DNA from: Sinorhizobium sp.
Lineage (GTDB): Bacteria; Pseudomonadota; Alphaproteobacteria; Rhizobiales; Rhizobiaceae
Direction of reading: 5' to 3'
Length of the DNA stretch: 18,732 nt
Assembly (NCBI GenBank): GCA_031178305.1
Contig: JAPSJG010000022.1
Coordinates: forward strand, 1 to 18,732
Shown: piece after piece, positions 7,749-15,613 of the stretch
How the letters are laid out: each line of letters opens with the position of its first letter
Position numbering within the stretch: the first letter of the stretch is position 1
The notes under the pieces: model-generated
Told to the model about the DNA's origin: nothing
What the model saw: only the letters and a program-made list of their open reading frames with translations
Databases searched by the model: none
Made by a program: the position numbers and the translations under genes

Positions 7749-8792
7749 ATGACGATCAATGGTGCTGCTGAACTGAAAGGATTGCGCCCCGTCATTGCCC
7801 TTGCAATGGGGGATCCGGCGGGCATCAGCCCGGAACTAACGGCGCGGCTGCTCGCACTCGGGGATGTCCGCGAAGCGGCGCATATCATTGCCGTCGGCGA
7901 CCGGCGGGTTCTCGAGGAGGGCGCAAAGGTCGCCGGCGTTTCGCTCGAAGTGGAGGCGGTCTCGCTCGAGACGCTGGACAAGGCGGGCGCGTCCCGTCAT
8001 GCCTTCATCGATCTTGCCCATCTCGACCCCGTCAACGTAATACGCGGCGAGGCGACGCTTGCAGGCGGCGCGTTCGCGACCCGCAATTTCCGCGTGGCTC
8101 TCGAGCTAGCGAATGCCGGAAAGGCCAATGCCGTCTGCTTCACGCCCTTCAACAAGCAGGCTATGCGCCATGCCTACCCAGGCTATGACGACGAAATCCG
8201 TTTCGTCGTCGATGTGCTTTCCTTTCCTGGCAAGGTCCGCGAGTTCAACGTGCTCGAGAAGGTCTGGAATGCGCGGGTGACCTCGCACATTCCGCTGTCG
8301 CAAGTGCCGTCCAGCCTTTCGGTGGAAGGGATTCTCGCAGAGCTCGAATTGACGCGCGCCTGCTTGAAGAACGCCGGTTATGACGAGCCGAAGATCGCGG
8401 TTGCGGGTCTCAATCCGCATGCTGGCGACGGCGGCAGCTTCGGCATGGAGGAGATTGAGATTATCGAGCCCGCCGTGCAAAAAGCGAAAGCGCTCGGCTT
8501 CAATGTCGAGGGGCCGTTCCCCGCCGATACCGTCTTCGTCCGGGCGCTGAAGGAAGGCTTCAATGCGGTGCTCACCATGTATCACGACCAGGGCCAGATC
8601 GCGATGAAGCTCCTGGGCTTCGACAAGGGCGTGACGATGATGGGCGGGTTGCCCTTTCCGCTCTGCACCCCCGCGCATGGCACGGCCTACGATATCGCCG
8701 GCAAGGGAACCGCCGATGTCGGCGCCAGCCGCGAGGCGATCCTGCTTGCGGCGCGAATGGCGAAGAAGGCCGCGCTCTCTGCGGCTGCCTGA
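7749..8792 (+). CDS. PdxA-family NAD-dependent, decarboxylating dehydrogenase (sugar-acid catabolism)
   Basis: A 347-residue member of the PdxA family, which oxidises a beta-hydroxy acid and then decarboxylates it. Conserved blocks are GDPAGIS (21-27), VTSHIPLSQVP (177-187, His180), NPHAGDGG (222-229), YHDQG (278-282, His279) and AHGTAYDIAG (309-318). The first canonical metal histidine, in the usual GHTE motif, is missing; the segment reads GYDDE (145-149). It is unlikely to be the vitamin B6 enzyme, because it heads a transporter-kinase catabolic operon and has diverged at the active site. Family knowledge covers PdxA2 (4-phospho-threonate or erythronate dehydrogenase) and TphB (unphosphorylated diol acid). 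ATG at 7749 is chosen because AAGGGGAGG lies 11 bases upstream; the GTG at 7704 falls in the promoter. Confidence 0.85.
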   Translation: MTINGAAELKGLRPVIALAMGDPAGISPELTARLLALGDVREAAHIIAVGDRRVLEEGAKVAGVSLEVEAVSLETLDKAGASRHAFIDLAHLDPVNVIRGEATLAGGAFATRNFRVALELANAGKANAVCFTPFNKQAMRHAYPGYDDEIRFVVDVLSFPGKVREFNVLEKVWNARVTSHIPLSQVPSSLSVEGILAELELTRACLKNAGYDEPKIAVAGLNPHAGDGGSFGMEEIEIIEPAVQKAKALGFNVEGPFPADTVFVRALKEGFNAVLTMYHDQGQIAMKLLGFDKGVTMMGGLPFPLCTPAHGTAYDIAGKGTADVGASREAILLAARMAKKAALSAAA

Positions 8793-8815
8793 ATTCGCAC
8801 CTTTTTCAAACGATG

Positions 8816-8842
8816 CCGGCGTGACGGGAGGGTTTGCGCCGG
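8816..8842 (+). promoter_or_regulatory. Inverted repeat between pdxA-like and tctC-like genes
   Basis: CCGGCG (8816-8821) pairs with CGCCGG (8837-8842) across a 15-base loop, extendable by G-T wobbles. It lies 23 bases after the dehydrogenase stop and just ahead of the strong GGGAGGAA ribosome-binding site of the next gene. It may be an mRNA processing or stability element. The long loop makes it weaker than the downstream hairpins. Confidence 0.35.
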
Positions 8843-8865
8843 TGAACTCAACGGGAGGAATAGAC

Positions 8866-9852
8866 ATGAAGAAATCCGCTTTCATTGCATGCATCATGGC
8901 AGCCACGCTCGGCGTCGCCTGGCCGGCTTCGGCCTTCGAGCCGAACCGTCCGGTCGAATTTGTGGTCACGGCCGGTCCGGGTGGCGGCACCGACATTTTC
9001 GCGCGCACCATTCAAACGATTATTGCCAAGTATGAGTTGATGAAGGCGCCGGTGCTCGTCACCAACAAGGGTAGCGCCGGCGGTGCCGAAGGCTTCGTCT
9101 ACACGGCAAGCCATAAAGGCGACGCCTACAAGCTCGCCTTCGGCACCAACAATGCCTACCTGCTGCCGGTTCGCGCCAAAGTGCCCTATAAGGCGGAAGA
9201 CCTCACGCCCGTTGCGGCACTGGCGGCCGACGAATTCATCCTCTGGGTCAATGGCAAAGCCGACTATGCGACAGCTGCCGATCTCGTAGCCAAGGCTAAG
9301 GAAGGCGGATTGAAGATCGGCGGCAGCCAATCGAAGGACGTCGACCAGATCCTGACCTCGATGATCAACGACGCCTCGGGAGCGAATATCATCTACATTC
9401 CGTTCAAGAGCGGCGGCGAGGCGGCCGTCCAGCTTGCCGGCGGACATCTCGATGCCAATGTCAACAACCCGAGCGAAAACCTCGGCCAGTGGCAAGCCGG
9501 CATGGTCAAGCCGCTCTGCGTCTTCAAGAGCGTGAAGCTTACGAGCGAGACCAAGGTGGCCGGCGGCAAGGGCTGGGGCGACATCCCGACCTGCAAGGAA
9601 GCGGGCATTCCAATCGACAATTATAATATGCCGCGCACCGTGTGGCTTCCGGCCGGCGTCGATCAGGATGTGGTCCATTTCTACGCCGAGCTCCTGCGCA
9701 AGGTCTCCGAAACGCCGGAATGGGAGAAATACCTCGCAGATAGCTCGCAGTCGCCGGCATATATCAGCGGGGATAAACTCAAGGAAGCGATCGAGGTGGA
9801 CGAAGCGGCCGTCAGCGAAGTGCTGAAGCGCGAAGGTTGGCTCGCCAACTGA
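8866..9852 (+). CDS. Tripartite tricarboxylate transporter binding protein (TctC family)
   Basis: A 328-residue periplasmic binding protein of the Bug/TctC family, which captures carboxylates for the TctA-TctB membrane complex. A Sec signal peptide is clear: MKKSAF, then a hydrophobic core, and cleavage after PASA at about residue 23. The mature start FEPNRPVEFVVTAGPGGGTDIFAR holds the family's glycine-rich ligand loop (residues 36-47). ATG at 8866 follows GGGAGGAA (8853-8860) with ideal spacing. The gene sits between the PdxA-like dehydrogenase and the two membrane subunits, in the order C-B-A. The ligand is not certain; family members bind citrate, other di- and tricarboxylates and aromatic acids. 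The operon suggests a sugar acid. Confidence 0.92.
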   Translation: MKKSAFIACIMAATLGVAWPASAFEPNRPVEFVVTAGPGGGTDIFARTIQTIIAKYELMKAPVLVTNKGSAGGAEGFVYTASHKGDAYKLAFGTNNAYLLPVRAKVPYKAEDLTPVAALAADEFILWVNGKADYATAADLVAKAKEGGLKIGGSQSKDVDQILTSMINDASGANIIYIPFKSGGEAAVQLAGGHLDANVNNPSENLGQWQAGMVKPLCVFKSVKLTSETKVAGGKGWGDIPTCKEAGIPIDNYNMPRTVWLPAGVDQDVVHFYAELLRKVSETPEWEKYLADSSQSPAYISGDKLKEAIEVDEAAVSEVLKREGWLAN

Positions 9853-9864
9853 GCGCCTGGCGCC

Positions 9865-9883
9865 GCCTGAAGCTCCATCAGGC
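9865..9883 (+). promoter_or_regulatory. First hairpin in the tctC-tctB gap
   Basis: GCCTGA (9865-9870) pairs perfectly with TCAGGC (9878-9883) around a 7-base loop, 13 bases after the tctC-like stop. It is directly followed by a second, stronger hairpin. Confidence 0.5.
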
Positions 9884-9889
9884 CGGTAT

Positions 9890-9915
9890 GGGCAGAGCGG
9901 CTTGCCGCTTTGCCC
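9890..9915 (+). promoter_or_regulatory. Second, strong hairpin in the tctC-tctB gap (CUUG tetraloop)
   Basis: GGGCAGAGCGG (9890-9900) pairs with CCGCTTTGCCC (9905-9915) through 11 pairs, one of them a G-U wobble. They close on CTTG (9901-9904), a sequence known as an unusually stable RNA tetraloop. No T-run follows, so it is not a classical terminator. The likely role is to shield the binding-protein message from 3' decay, giving an excess of binding protein over membrane subunits. Confidence 0.7.
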
Positions 9916-9944
9916 GACCGCTGGGGTCTTGAGAGGTTACGACC

Positions 9945-10445
9945 ATGAATGACAACGGTGCAAATGGGGTATCCCGTTTCGCGGTGGAACTCGGCATTGC
10001 AGGCCTGACTGGCGCTTTTGGTGCGGCGGTCTGCTACGGCTCCCTCGACATCGGCGCCGGCTGGAGCGATATGGGGCCGGATGCCGGATACTTCCCCTTC
10101 TATGTCGGTCTTCTCATCGTCCTCGGCAGCCTTGTCAACGCTGTCCAGGCTTTCGTGAAGCATCGCAGCGCCGGAGAAGTCTTCATCGATTCGGCGCGAC
10201 TGAAGGTGGTTGCCTCCTTTCTGCTTCCGCTTCTGGCCTTGGCCGCGGTTTCCGCCTGGCTCGGGCTCTACGTCGGGACGGCGCTCTACATCGCCGCGAC
10301 GACGTTTCTCCAGGGGCGCTACAAATGGTGGATCGCCCTACCGGCGGGCATCGGCGTTTCGCTCATTTTCTTCATCGTTTTCGAGATCGGCTTCCAGGTT
10401 CCGCTGCTTAAGGGACCCGTCGAGGCCTGGCTCGGGCTCTACTGA
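9945..10445 (+). CDS. Tripartite tricarboxylate transporter small membrane subunit (TctB family)
   Basis: A 166-residue inner-membrane protein with four predicted helices, the usual size and topology of TctB. The first loop contains DMGPDAGYFPFYVGL, the family's recognisable GPxxFP-like motif. Two closely spaced helices follow at about residues 86-120, and a C-terminal helix (about 132-152) closes the protein. GAGAGG precedes the ATG at 9945 by about eight bases. TctB forms a membrane complex with TctA and is needed for uptake, although its exact role is not well defined. It lies after two hairpins that may lower its expression relative to the binding protein. Confidence 0.88.
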   Translation: MNDNGANGVSRFAVELGIAGLTGAFGAAVCYGSLDIGAGWSDMGPDAGYFPFYVGLLIVLGSLVNAVQAFVKHRSAGEVFIDSARLKVVASFLLPLLALAAVSAWLGLYVGTALYIAATTFLQGRYKWWIALPAGIGVSLIFFIVFEIGFQVPLLKGPVEAWLGLY

Positions 10446-10448
10446 CCC

Positions 10449-10464
10449 GTCGGCTTTTGCCGAC
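10449..10464 (+). promoter_or_regulatory. Hairpin in the tctB-tctA gap
   Basis: GTCGGC (10449-10454) pairs perfectly with GCCGAC (10459-10464) around a TTTT loop. It begins three bases after the tctB-like stop and ends three bases before the GGGAGG ribosome-binding site (10468-10473) of the next gene. It could affect translation coupling or mRNA processing. Confidence 0.55.
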
Positions 10465-10480
10465 CGCGGGAGGAATGACA

Positions 10481-12019
10481 ATGGGTAATATCGGTCTCCT
10501 GATCGATGGCTTCGGCCATATCCTCAGCTGGAACAACGTCCTGCTGATGATGCTGGGGGTGACACTCGGAATCCTCGTCGGCGTACTGCCGGGGCTCGGA
10601 GCGCCGAACGGGGTATCGCTGCTGCTGCCGCTCACCTTCTCGATGGACCCGATCTCGGCGATCATCTTGCTTTCCTGCATGTACTGGGGCGCGCTCTTCG
10701 GCGGCTCGACCACATCGATCCTGTTCAACATTCCCGGTGAGCCGTCGTCGGTCGCCACCACCTTCGACGGCTATCCGATGGCGAAGGCCGGACAGGCGAG
10801 TCGGGCCCTTACGCTCGCCTTCGTTTCGGCCGGCCTTGGCGCTCTCGCCGGCGTGCTCATGATCACGCTGCTTTCCGGCTGGGTCGCGAACTTCGCGTTG
10901 CGCTTCTCCTCGCCCGAATACTTTGCCGTCTATTTCCTCGCTTTCGCGAGCTTCATCTCCATGGGGGCGCAGGCGCCCTTCAAGACGCTCGTGTCGATGA
11001 TGCTCGGTTTTGCGCTCTCGGCGATCGGGATGGACACGATATCCGGCAATCTGCGACTCACCTTCGACATTCCCGAACTGATCAAGGGCGTAAGCTTCCT
11101 GATCGCCGTCATGGGACTCTTCGGCATCGGCGAGCTCCTGCTGACAACTGAAGAAGGCCTGCGCTTCGACGGCGTCAAGGCGCGCGTGAGGCTCGCTGAG
11201 ATCGGCCGCACGCTGATGGAGATCCCGCGCTATTGGCTGACGATCGTCCGCTCGACGCTCATTGGCATCTGGATGGGGATCACCCCTGCAGGGCCGACCG
11301 CGGCCTCCTTCATGAGTTACGGCGTTGCGCGGCGCTCGGCGCGGGACAAGTCGAAGTTCGGCAAGGGCGATCCCCGCGGGGTCGTGGCACCGGAGACGGC
11401 CGACCATTCCGCCGGTACCTCCGCGCTACTGCCGATGCTGGCGCTCGGCGTGCCAGGCTCTGCAACCGCGGCGGTAATGATGGGCGGCCTGATGATCTGG
11501 GGCCTCACGCCCGGCCCGATGCTTTTCACCGACCGACCCGATTTCGTCTGGGGTCTGATCGCCTCGATGTATCTCGGCAATGTCGTCGCCGTCTTCCTGG
11601 TAATCGCAACCGTGCCGCTCTACGCCTCGATCCTGCGCGTGCCCTTCGCGATCATCGGGCCGATCATCGTGGCGGTGATCTTCTCGGGCGCCTATCAAGT
11701 CGCGAATTCCGTCTCGGATATTTTTCTGGTGATCGGCTTCGGTCTTCTTGGCTACATCTTCAAGAAACTCGAATACCCGCTGGCGCCTCTGGTGCTCGCC
11801 ATGGTGCTCGGCGACAAGGCGGAGGATGCCTTCCGGCAGTCGATGCTGATGTCCGGCGGCAGTCTCAGCATCTTCTGGTCGAACGGCCTGGTCTCCGCCC
11901 TGATGACGCTGGGGCTGGCGCTTCTTCTCTCTCCCCTCGCCTTCTGGCTGGTCGGCACGCTGCGCGGGCGCAAGCATGACGTCGCGACGCCGCACGGCGA
12001 CGGCAACGCAGCGACCTGA
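10481..12019 (+). CDS. Tripartite tricarboxylate transporter large membrane subunit (TctA family)
   Basis: A 512-residue permease with about 11-12 membrane helices, matching the family's ~500-residue size. Conserved signatures are GVLPGLG (residues 34-40), FGGSTTSILFNIPGEPSS (73-90) and TTFDGYPMAKAG (93-104). It forms the cation-coupled transport channel together with the TctB-like subunit. I chose ATG at 10481 because GGGAGG (10468-10473) is seven bases upstream. The in-frame ATG at 10475 is only one base from that site and TTG at 10457 has no support. The family takes up carboxylates, so its operon with a sugar-phosphate branch points to uptake of a hydroxylated acid. Confidence 0.94.
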   Translation: MGNIGLLIDGFGHILSWNNVLLMMLGVTLGILVGVLPGLGAPNGVSLLLPLTFSMDPISAIILLSCMYWGALFGGSTTSILFNIPGEPSSVATTFDGYPMAKAGQASRALTLAFVSAGLGALAGVLMITLLSGWVANFALRFSSPEYFAVYFLAFASFISMGAQAPFKTLVSMMLGFALSAIGMDTISGNLRLTFDIPELIKGVSFLIAVMGLFGIGELLLTTEEGLRFDGVKARVRLAEIGRTLMEIPRYWLTIVRSTLIGIWMGITPAGPTAASFMSYGVARRSARDKSKFGKGDPRGVVAPETADHSAGTSALLPMLALGVPGSATAAVMMGGLMIWGLTPGPMLFTDRPDFVWGLIASMYLGNVVAVFLVIATVPLYASILRVPFAIIGPIIVAVIFSGAYQVANSVSDIFLVIGFGLLGYIFKKLEYPLAPLVLAMVLGDKAEDAFRQSMLMSGGSLSIFWSNGLVSALMTLGLALLLSPLAFWLVGTLRGRKHDVATPHGDGNAAT

Positions 12020-12060
12020 TCGGCCGCCGCTACACCAATCAAACTTTGAAGGAGCTCCTC

Positions 12061-13002
12061 ATGGCGCCACTCAGATGGAACCGCGTCAATTGGCCGATTG
12101 CGGCTGCGATGATCCAGTACCCGAACATGCTGCCCGATGGGCGCTCGGTTCAGGACCAGTCGGTCGAGGAATGGGCCGTGACGCTTGCCGATATTGTCGA
12201 TGCCGGTTTTACCGAGCTCGATCCGACCGACAGCTGGATTCGGTTGGCCGATCTTTCCCCCGACAGGCTCGATCGGTTCCTGGAGCTGACGCGATCCTTG
12301 GGCCTCACCATTCCGGCAATCTCCACCGCGCGGCGCAGCGTCATCGATCCCGAACACGGCGATGCGTATCTCGCCTATGGCCACAGGGTGATCGAGACCG
12401 CAGCGGCGGTCGGCGCGGGATCGGTGTCCTTTGGCCTCTTTGGCCCGCTGACGGACGCGCAGAAGAAGATCTTGTGGTTCTGGACCGTCGACGGCGTGAA
12501 GAATCCCGACGACGCGGCAACATGGCAAAAGGCTGTATCGCGCATACGCGAGCTCGGGCGCCATGCGGAAGAGCTCGGGATCGAGCTCGCATTGGAGATG
12601 TACGAGGACACCTATCTCGGGACGGCAGAGAGTTCGGTCCGCTTCATCGAGGAAGTGGGCCTCGCCAATGTCGGGATCAATGCCGACCTCGGCAATCTCA
12701 TCCGCCTGCACAAGCCGGTGGAACATTGGACGGAGATGATGGCGAAGGTCGCGCCTTTTGCCAAATACTGGCACGTCAAGAACTACATTCGCGTGGAGGA
12801 TGAGGCGTCGGGCGTCATCATCACCCACCCGGCACCGCTCGAATACGGCCTCATCAACTACCGTGCGGCAATCCGCATGGCCCTGTCGCATGGGTTTGAG
12901 AGCCCCTTCCTCTGTGAACATTACGGCGGCGACGGCCTTTCCGTCAGCGCCGCCAATCGCGATTACCTGAGGCGCATCCTGCCTCGCGAACAGGGACATT
13001 GA
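12061..13002 (+). CDS. Xylose-isomerase-like TIM-barrel enzyme (sugar isomerase/epimerase or decarboxylase)
   Basis: A 313-residue protein of the AP_endonuc_2/xylose isomerase-like TIM-barrel superfamily. The four expected divalent-metal ligands are in place: Glu179 (LALEMYEDT), Asp209 (INADLGN), His238 (YWHVKNY) and Glu286 (LCEHYGGDG). The fold covers isomerases, epimerases, dehydratases and, in the described D-apionate pathways, a 3-oxo-isoapionate decarboxylase (OiaC) that makes L-erythrulose. The next genes encode an erythrulose-type branch, so an OiaC-like reaction or an erythrulose/sugar-acid epimerase are both reasonable. The sequence alone does not decide between them. AAGGAG (12049-12054) lies six bases before ATG. 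The frame continues upstream to a TTG at 12046, but that codon overlaps the ribosome-binding site. Confidence 0.82.
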   Translation: MAPLRWNRVNWPIAAAMIQYPNMLPDGRSVQDQSVEEWAVTLADIVDAGFTELDPTDSWIRLADLSPDRLDRFLELTRSLGLTIPAISTARRSVIDPEHGDAYLAYGHRVIETAAAVGAGSVSFGLFGPLTDAQKKILWFWTVDGVKNPDDAATWQKAVSRIRELGRHAEELGIELALEMYEDTYLGTAESSVRFIEEVGLANVGINADLGNLIRLHKPVEHWTEMMAKVAPFAKYWHVKNYIRVEDEASGVIITHPAPLEYGLINYRAAIRMALSHGFESPFLCEHYGGDGLSVSAANRDYLRRILPREQGH

Positions 13003-13006
13003 AGCG

Positions 13007-14803
13007 ATGACCACGATCTTTGACGCTCCGGAAGACTTCGCCACCACCGCGCTCGCCGGCTTTTGCGCGATCTACGCACGGAATGTTCGCCCCGTGAACG
13101 GTGGCGTCATCCGCTCCACCAAGGTGCCGAAGGGCAAGGTCGCCGTCGTGGTCGGCGGCGGCTCCGGTCACTATCCGGCCTTCGCGGGCTATGTCGGGCC
13201 GGGGCTAGCGGATGCGGCGGTCGCCGGCGACGTCTTCGCCTCGCCCTCGACAGCAGCCGTCGCGCGCGTCTGCCGACATGCGGACCAGGGTGGCGGCGTG
13301 CTGCTCGGCTTCGGCAATTACGCGGGCGACGTCTTGAACTTCGGGCTTGCAGCCGAAAGGCTTCGCTCCGAAGGCATCGATGTGCGTGTGCTGCATGTAA
13401 CCGATGACGTAGCGAGCGCCTCCGTCGAGACGCGGGCGAAGCGCCGCGGCATTGCCGGCGACCTCGTCGTCTTTAAACTCGCAGGTGCTGCCGCCGAGGC
13501 CGGCAAATCGCTCGACGAGGTCGAGCGATTGGCGCGTCTCGCCAACGATCGGACAGTTTCATTCGGCGTGGCCTTCGGCGGCTGCACTCTACCGGGCGCA
13601 GCCGGCCCGCTCTTCACCGTACCGACGGGCCATATGGCGCTCGGCCTCGGCATCCACGGGGAACCCGGCATCAGCGAGGAGAAGGTCGCGACTGCGAGCG
13701 ATCTCGCCAGGCTCTTGACCGGCAAACTGTTTGCGGAGCGGCCGGCAGGCGCGCAAAAGGTTGCAGCGATACTGAATGGCCTCGGCTCGACCAAATACGA
13801 AGAACTCTTCGTCCTTTGGACGGCAATTGCAAAGGAACTCGCTCAGGCGGGTCTCGAGGTGATCGATCCCGAATGCGGTGAATTCGTCACCAGTCTCGAT
13901 ATGCAGGGCTGCTCGCTCACCCTTCTTTGGCTCAATGACGAGTTGGAAGCGCTCTGGCGGGCGCCCTGCGATGCGCCGGCACTGCGCAAGGGTACGATCA
14001 TTGCCGCCGTGCAATCGACTGACGTTTTGATCGGCGTTGATGAAGCTCGAACCTTCGAACCCGCCTCCGAGGCATCGCAAGAATGTGGCAGATGTATCGC
14101 GCGGCTGATCGACAGCATCGCCAACGCGCTTAAGGAAGCGGAGGACGAACTCGGACGCATTGATGCCTTTGCTGGCGATGGCGATCATGGCCAGGGCATG
14201 CGCCGCGGCTCGGCTGCTGCGGTCAGCGCCGCAAAGGCTGCGGTTGCCGCAGGTGCGGGAGCGGCTAGCGTGCTGGCCGCGGCGGGCGACGCCTGGGCTG
14301 ATCGCGCCGGCGGCACATCAGGCGCCATCTGGGGCCTTGCGTTGCGATCCTGGAGCAATGCCTTCAGCGACGACGTGAAGGTGAGCGACGCGTCGATCGT
14401 GAGGGGTGCCCGGCTGGCGCTCGACGGCGTCACCCGCCTTGGCGGCGCCCGCGTCGGCGACAAGACGCTGGTCGACGCGCTGGTACCCTTTGTCGAAACG
14501 CTGGAGCGGGAGGCCGATGCGGGCAAGTCGCTCGTCGAAGCTTGGGGCGCGGCGGCAAAGGCGGCACAGGAGGCAGCCGATGCGACGTCCGCTCTGGCGC
14601 CGAAACTCGGGCGCGCCCGGCCTCTGGCGGAGAAGAGCATCGGCCACCCGGATGCCGGGGCGATTTCGCTTGCGCTGACGGCTCGTGCCGCCCTGCAATT
14701 CCTGAAGGAGCCCAATATTTTGCTGACCGGCAGCGAGACTTCGGAAGAACACGCGGCCGCCCTCGCCGATGCCCACAGTCGGAAAGCGGCAGGCCAGCCA
14801 TGA
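13007..14803 (+). CDS. Fused DhaK-DhaL ATP-dependent ketose kinase (dihydroxyacetone/erythrulose kinase)
   Basis: A 598-residue single-chain kinase. The DhaK domain (about residues 10-330) has GGGSGHYPAF at 50-59, GNYAGD at 103-108 and His217 in GIHGEPG, which binds the ketose covalently as a hemiaminal. The DhaL domain (about 365-570) has the Mg-ATP motif D386-x4-D391-x-D393 in DAFAGDGDHG. The fusion is typical of ATP-dependent enzymes, unlike the PTS-linked three-subunit system. Family members phosphorylate dihydroxyacetone, D-glyceraldehyde or erythrulose (LerK, DerK). The TpiB/RpiB pair directly downstream favours erythrulose. It starts four bases after the preceding stop, and its TGA overlaps the ATG of the next gene. 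Confidence 0.88.
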   Translation: MTTIFDAPEDFATTALAGFCAIYARNVRPVNGGVIRSTKVPKGKVAVVVGGGSGHYPAFAGYVGPGLADAAVAGDVFASPSTAAVARVCRHADQGGGVLLGFGNYAGDVLNFGLAAERLRSEGIDVRVLHVTDDVASASVETRAKRRGIAGDLVVFKLAGAAAEAGKSLDEVERLARLANDRTVSFGVAFGGCTLPGAAGPLFTVPTGHMALGLGIHGEPGISEEKVATASDLARLLTGKLFAERPAGAQKVAAILNGLGSTKYEELFVLWTAIAKELAQAGLEVIDPECGEFVTSLDMQGCSLTLLWLNDELEALWRAPCDAPALRKGTIIAAVQSTDVLIGVDEARTFEPASEASQECGRCIARLIDSIANALKEAEDELGRIDAFAGDGDHGQGMRRGSAAAVSAAKAAVAAGAGAASVLAAAGDAWADRAGGTSGAIWGLALRSWSNAFSDDVKVSDASIVRGARLALDGVTRLGGARVGDKTLVDALVPFVETLEREADAGKSLVEAWGAAAKAAQEAADATSALAPKLGRARPLAEKSIGHPDAGAISLALTARAALQFLKEPNILLTGSETSEEHAAALADAHSRKAAGQP

Positions 14804-15567
14804 GCAAGTCGGGGCTTTGGGTTGGCACCAGTTGGAAGATGAACAAGACCTTGGCGGAGGCGACGGCCTTCGCCGAGGGCCTCGCTGCCGCCGATGCGGA
14901 GCGCGACGTCCGCGTCCAGCGCTTTGTCATTCCGCCATTCACGGCGGTACGGCAAGTGAAGGAGAAGTTGAAGGCGACAAGCGTCAAGGTCGGCGCACAA
15001 AACATGCACTGGGAGGATGCCGGCGCCTGGACCGGCGAAATCTCGCCGCCGATGTTGAAGGATTGCGGCCTCGACATCGTCGAGCTCGGCCACAGCGAAC
15101 GCCGTGCACATTTCGGCGAGACCGACCGCACCGTCGGCCTGAAGACGGCGGCTGCGGTCCGGCACGGACTCGTTCCGTTGATCTGCATTGGCGAGACGCT
15201 CTCCGAACGCCAGGCCGGCGACCCTGATGAAGTGCTTCGGCGCCAAGTCGAGGGGGCATTCGCCTTACTCGGCGGCGCCGCGAAAGCGGCACCGGTGCTG
15301 CTTGCCTATGAACCGGTCTGGGCGATCGGCGCTCACGGCGTTCCAGCCACTGCCGACTACGCCGAAGAGCGCCACAGGCGGATAGCCGAGGTGGCAGAGG
15401 CGACGCTCGGCGTCGCCGTCCCGGTTCTCTACGGCGGCAGCGTCGATCCCGGGAACTGCGAGGAATTGATCGTCCAACCTCATATCGACGGCCTCTTCGT
15501 CGGCCGTGCCGCATGGGACGTCGGCGGCTACCTCGACATTCTGCGGCGCGTTTCCGCGGCGATCTGA
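14800..15567 (+). CDS. tpiB: TpiB-type triosephosphate isomerase homologue (probable L-erythrulose-1-phosphate isomerase, LerI-like)
   Basis: A 255-residue TIM-family isomerase. Catalytic Lys13, His98 (GHSERR), Glu171 (AYEPVWAIG) and the phosphate loop YGGSV (211-215) are present. The canonical Asn11 of NWKMN is Ser here (TSWKMN, residues 10-15). To my knowledge this is a feature of the TpiB/EryH/LerI branch rather than glycolytic TpiA. In described erythritol and threitol pathways this branch converts L-erythrulose 1-phosphate to D-erythrulose 4-phosphate. Its ATG overlaps the stop of the kinase gene (ATGA at 14800-14803), so translation is probably coupled. The product would be the substrate of the next enzyme. 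Triosephosphate isomerase activity is not excluded. Confidence 0.87.
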   Translation: MSKSGLWVGTSWKMNKTLAEATAFAEGLAAADAERDVRVQRFVIPPFTAVRQVKEKLKATSVKVGAQNMHWEDAGAWTGEISPPMLKDCGLDIVELGHSERRAHFGETDRTVGLKTAAAVRHGLVPLICIGETLSERQAGDPDEVLRRQVEGAFALLGGAAKAAPVLLAYEPVWAIGAHGVPATADYAEERHRRIAEVAEATLGVAVPVLYGGSVDPGNCEELIVQPHIDGLFVGRAAWDVGGYLDILRRVSAAI

Positions 15568-15613
15568 GACGTCTTTCGATAAAGGTCTTGAACACGTGCT
15601 GAAAGGACAGCCG

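Noticed and set aside
7711..7752. A 13-codon frame whose TGA overlaps the dehydrogenase ATG (ATGA), as a leader peptide
   Set aside because: Its first ATG lies in the proposed -10 box, it has no ribosome-binding site, and its composition is that of the leader itself. The overlap is probably chance.
7749..8792. Assignment of the PdxA homologue to pyridoxal phosphate synthesis
   Set aside because: It heads a catabolic transporter operon and lacks the canonical GHTE motif, so a catabolic role is far more likely.
10439..11407. Long minus-strand frame opposite the TctA gene
   Set aside because: It is a low-complexity charged translation antisense to a clear permease, with no start signals.
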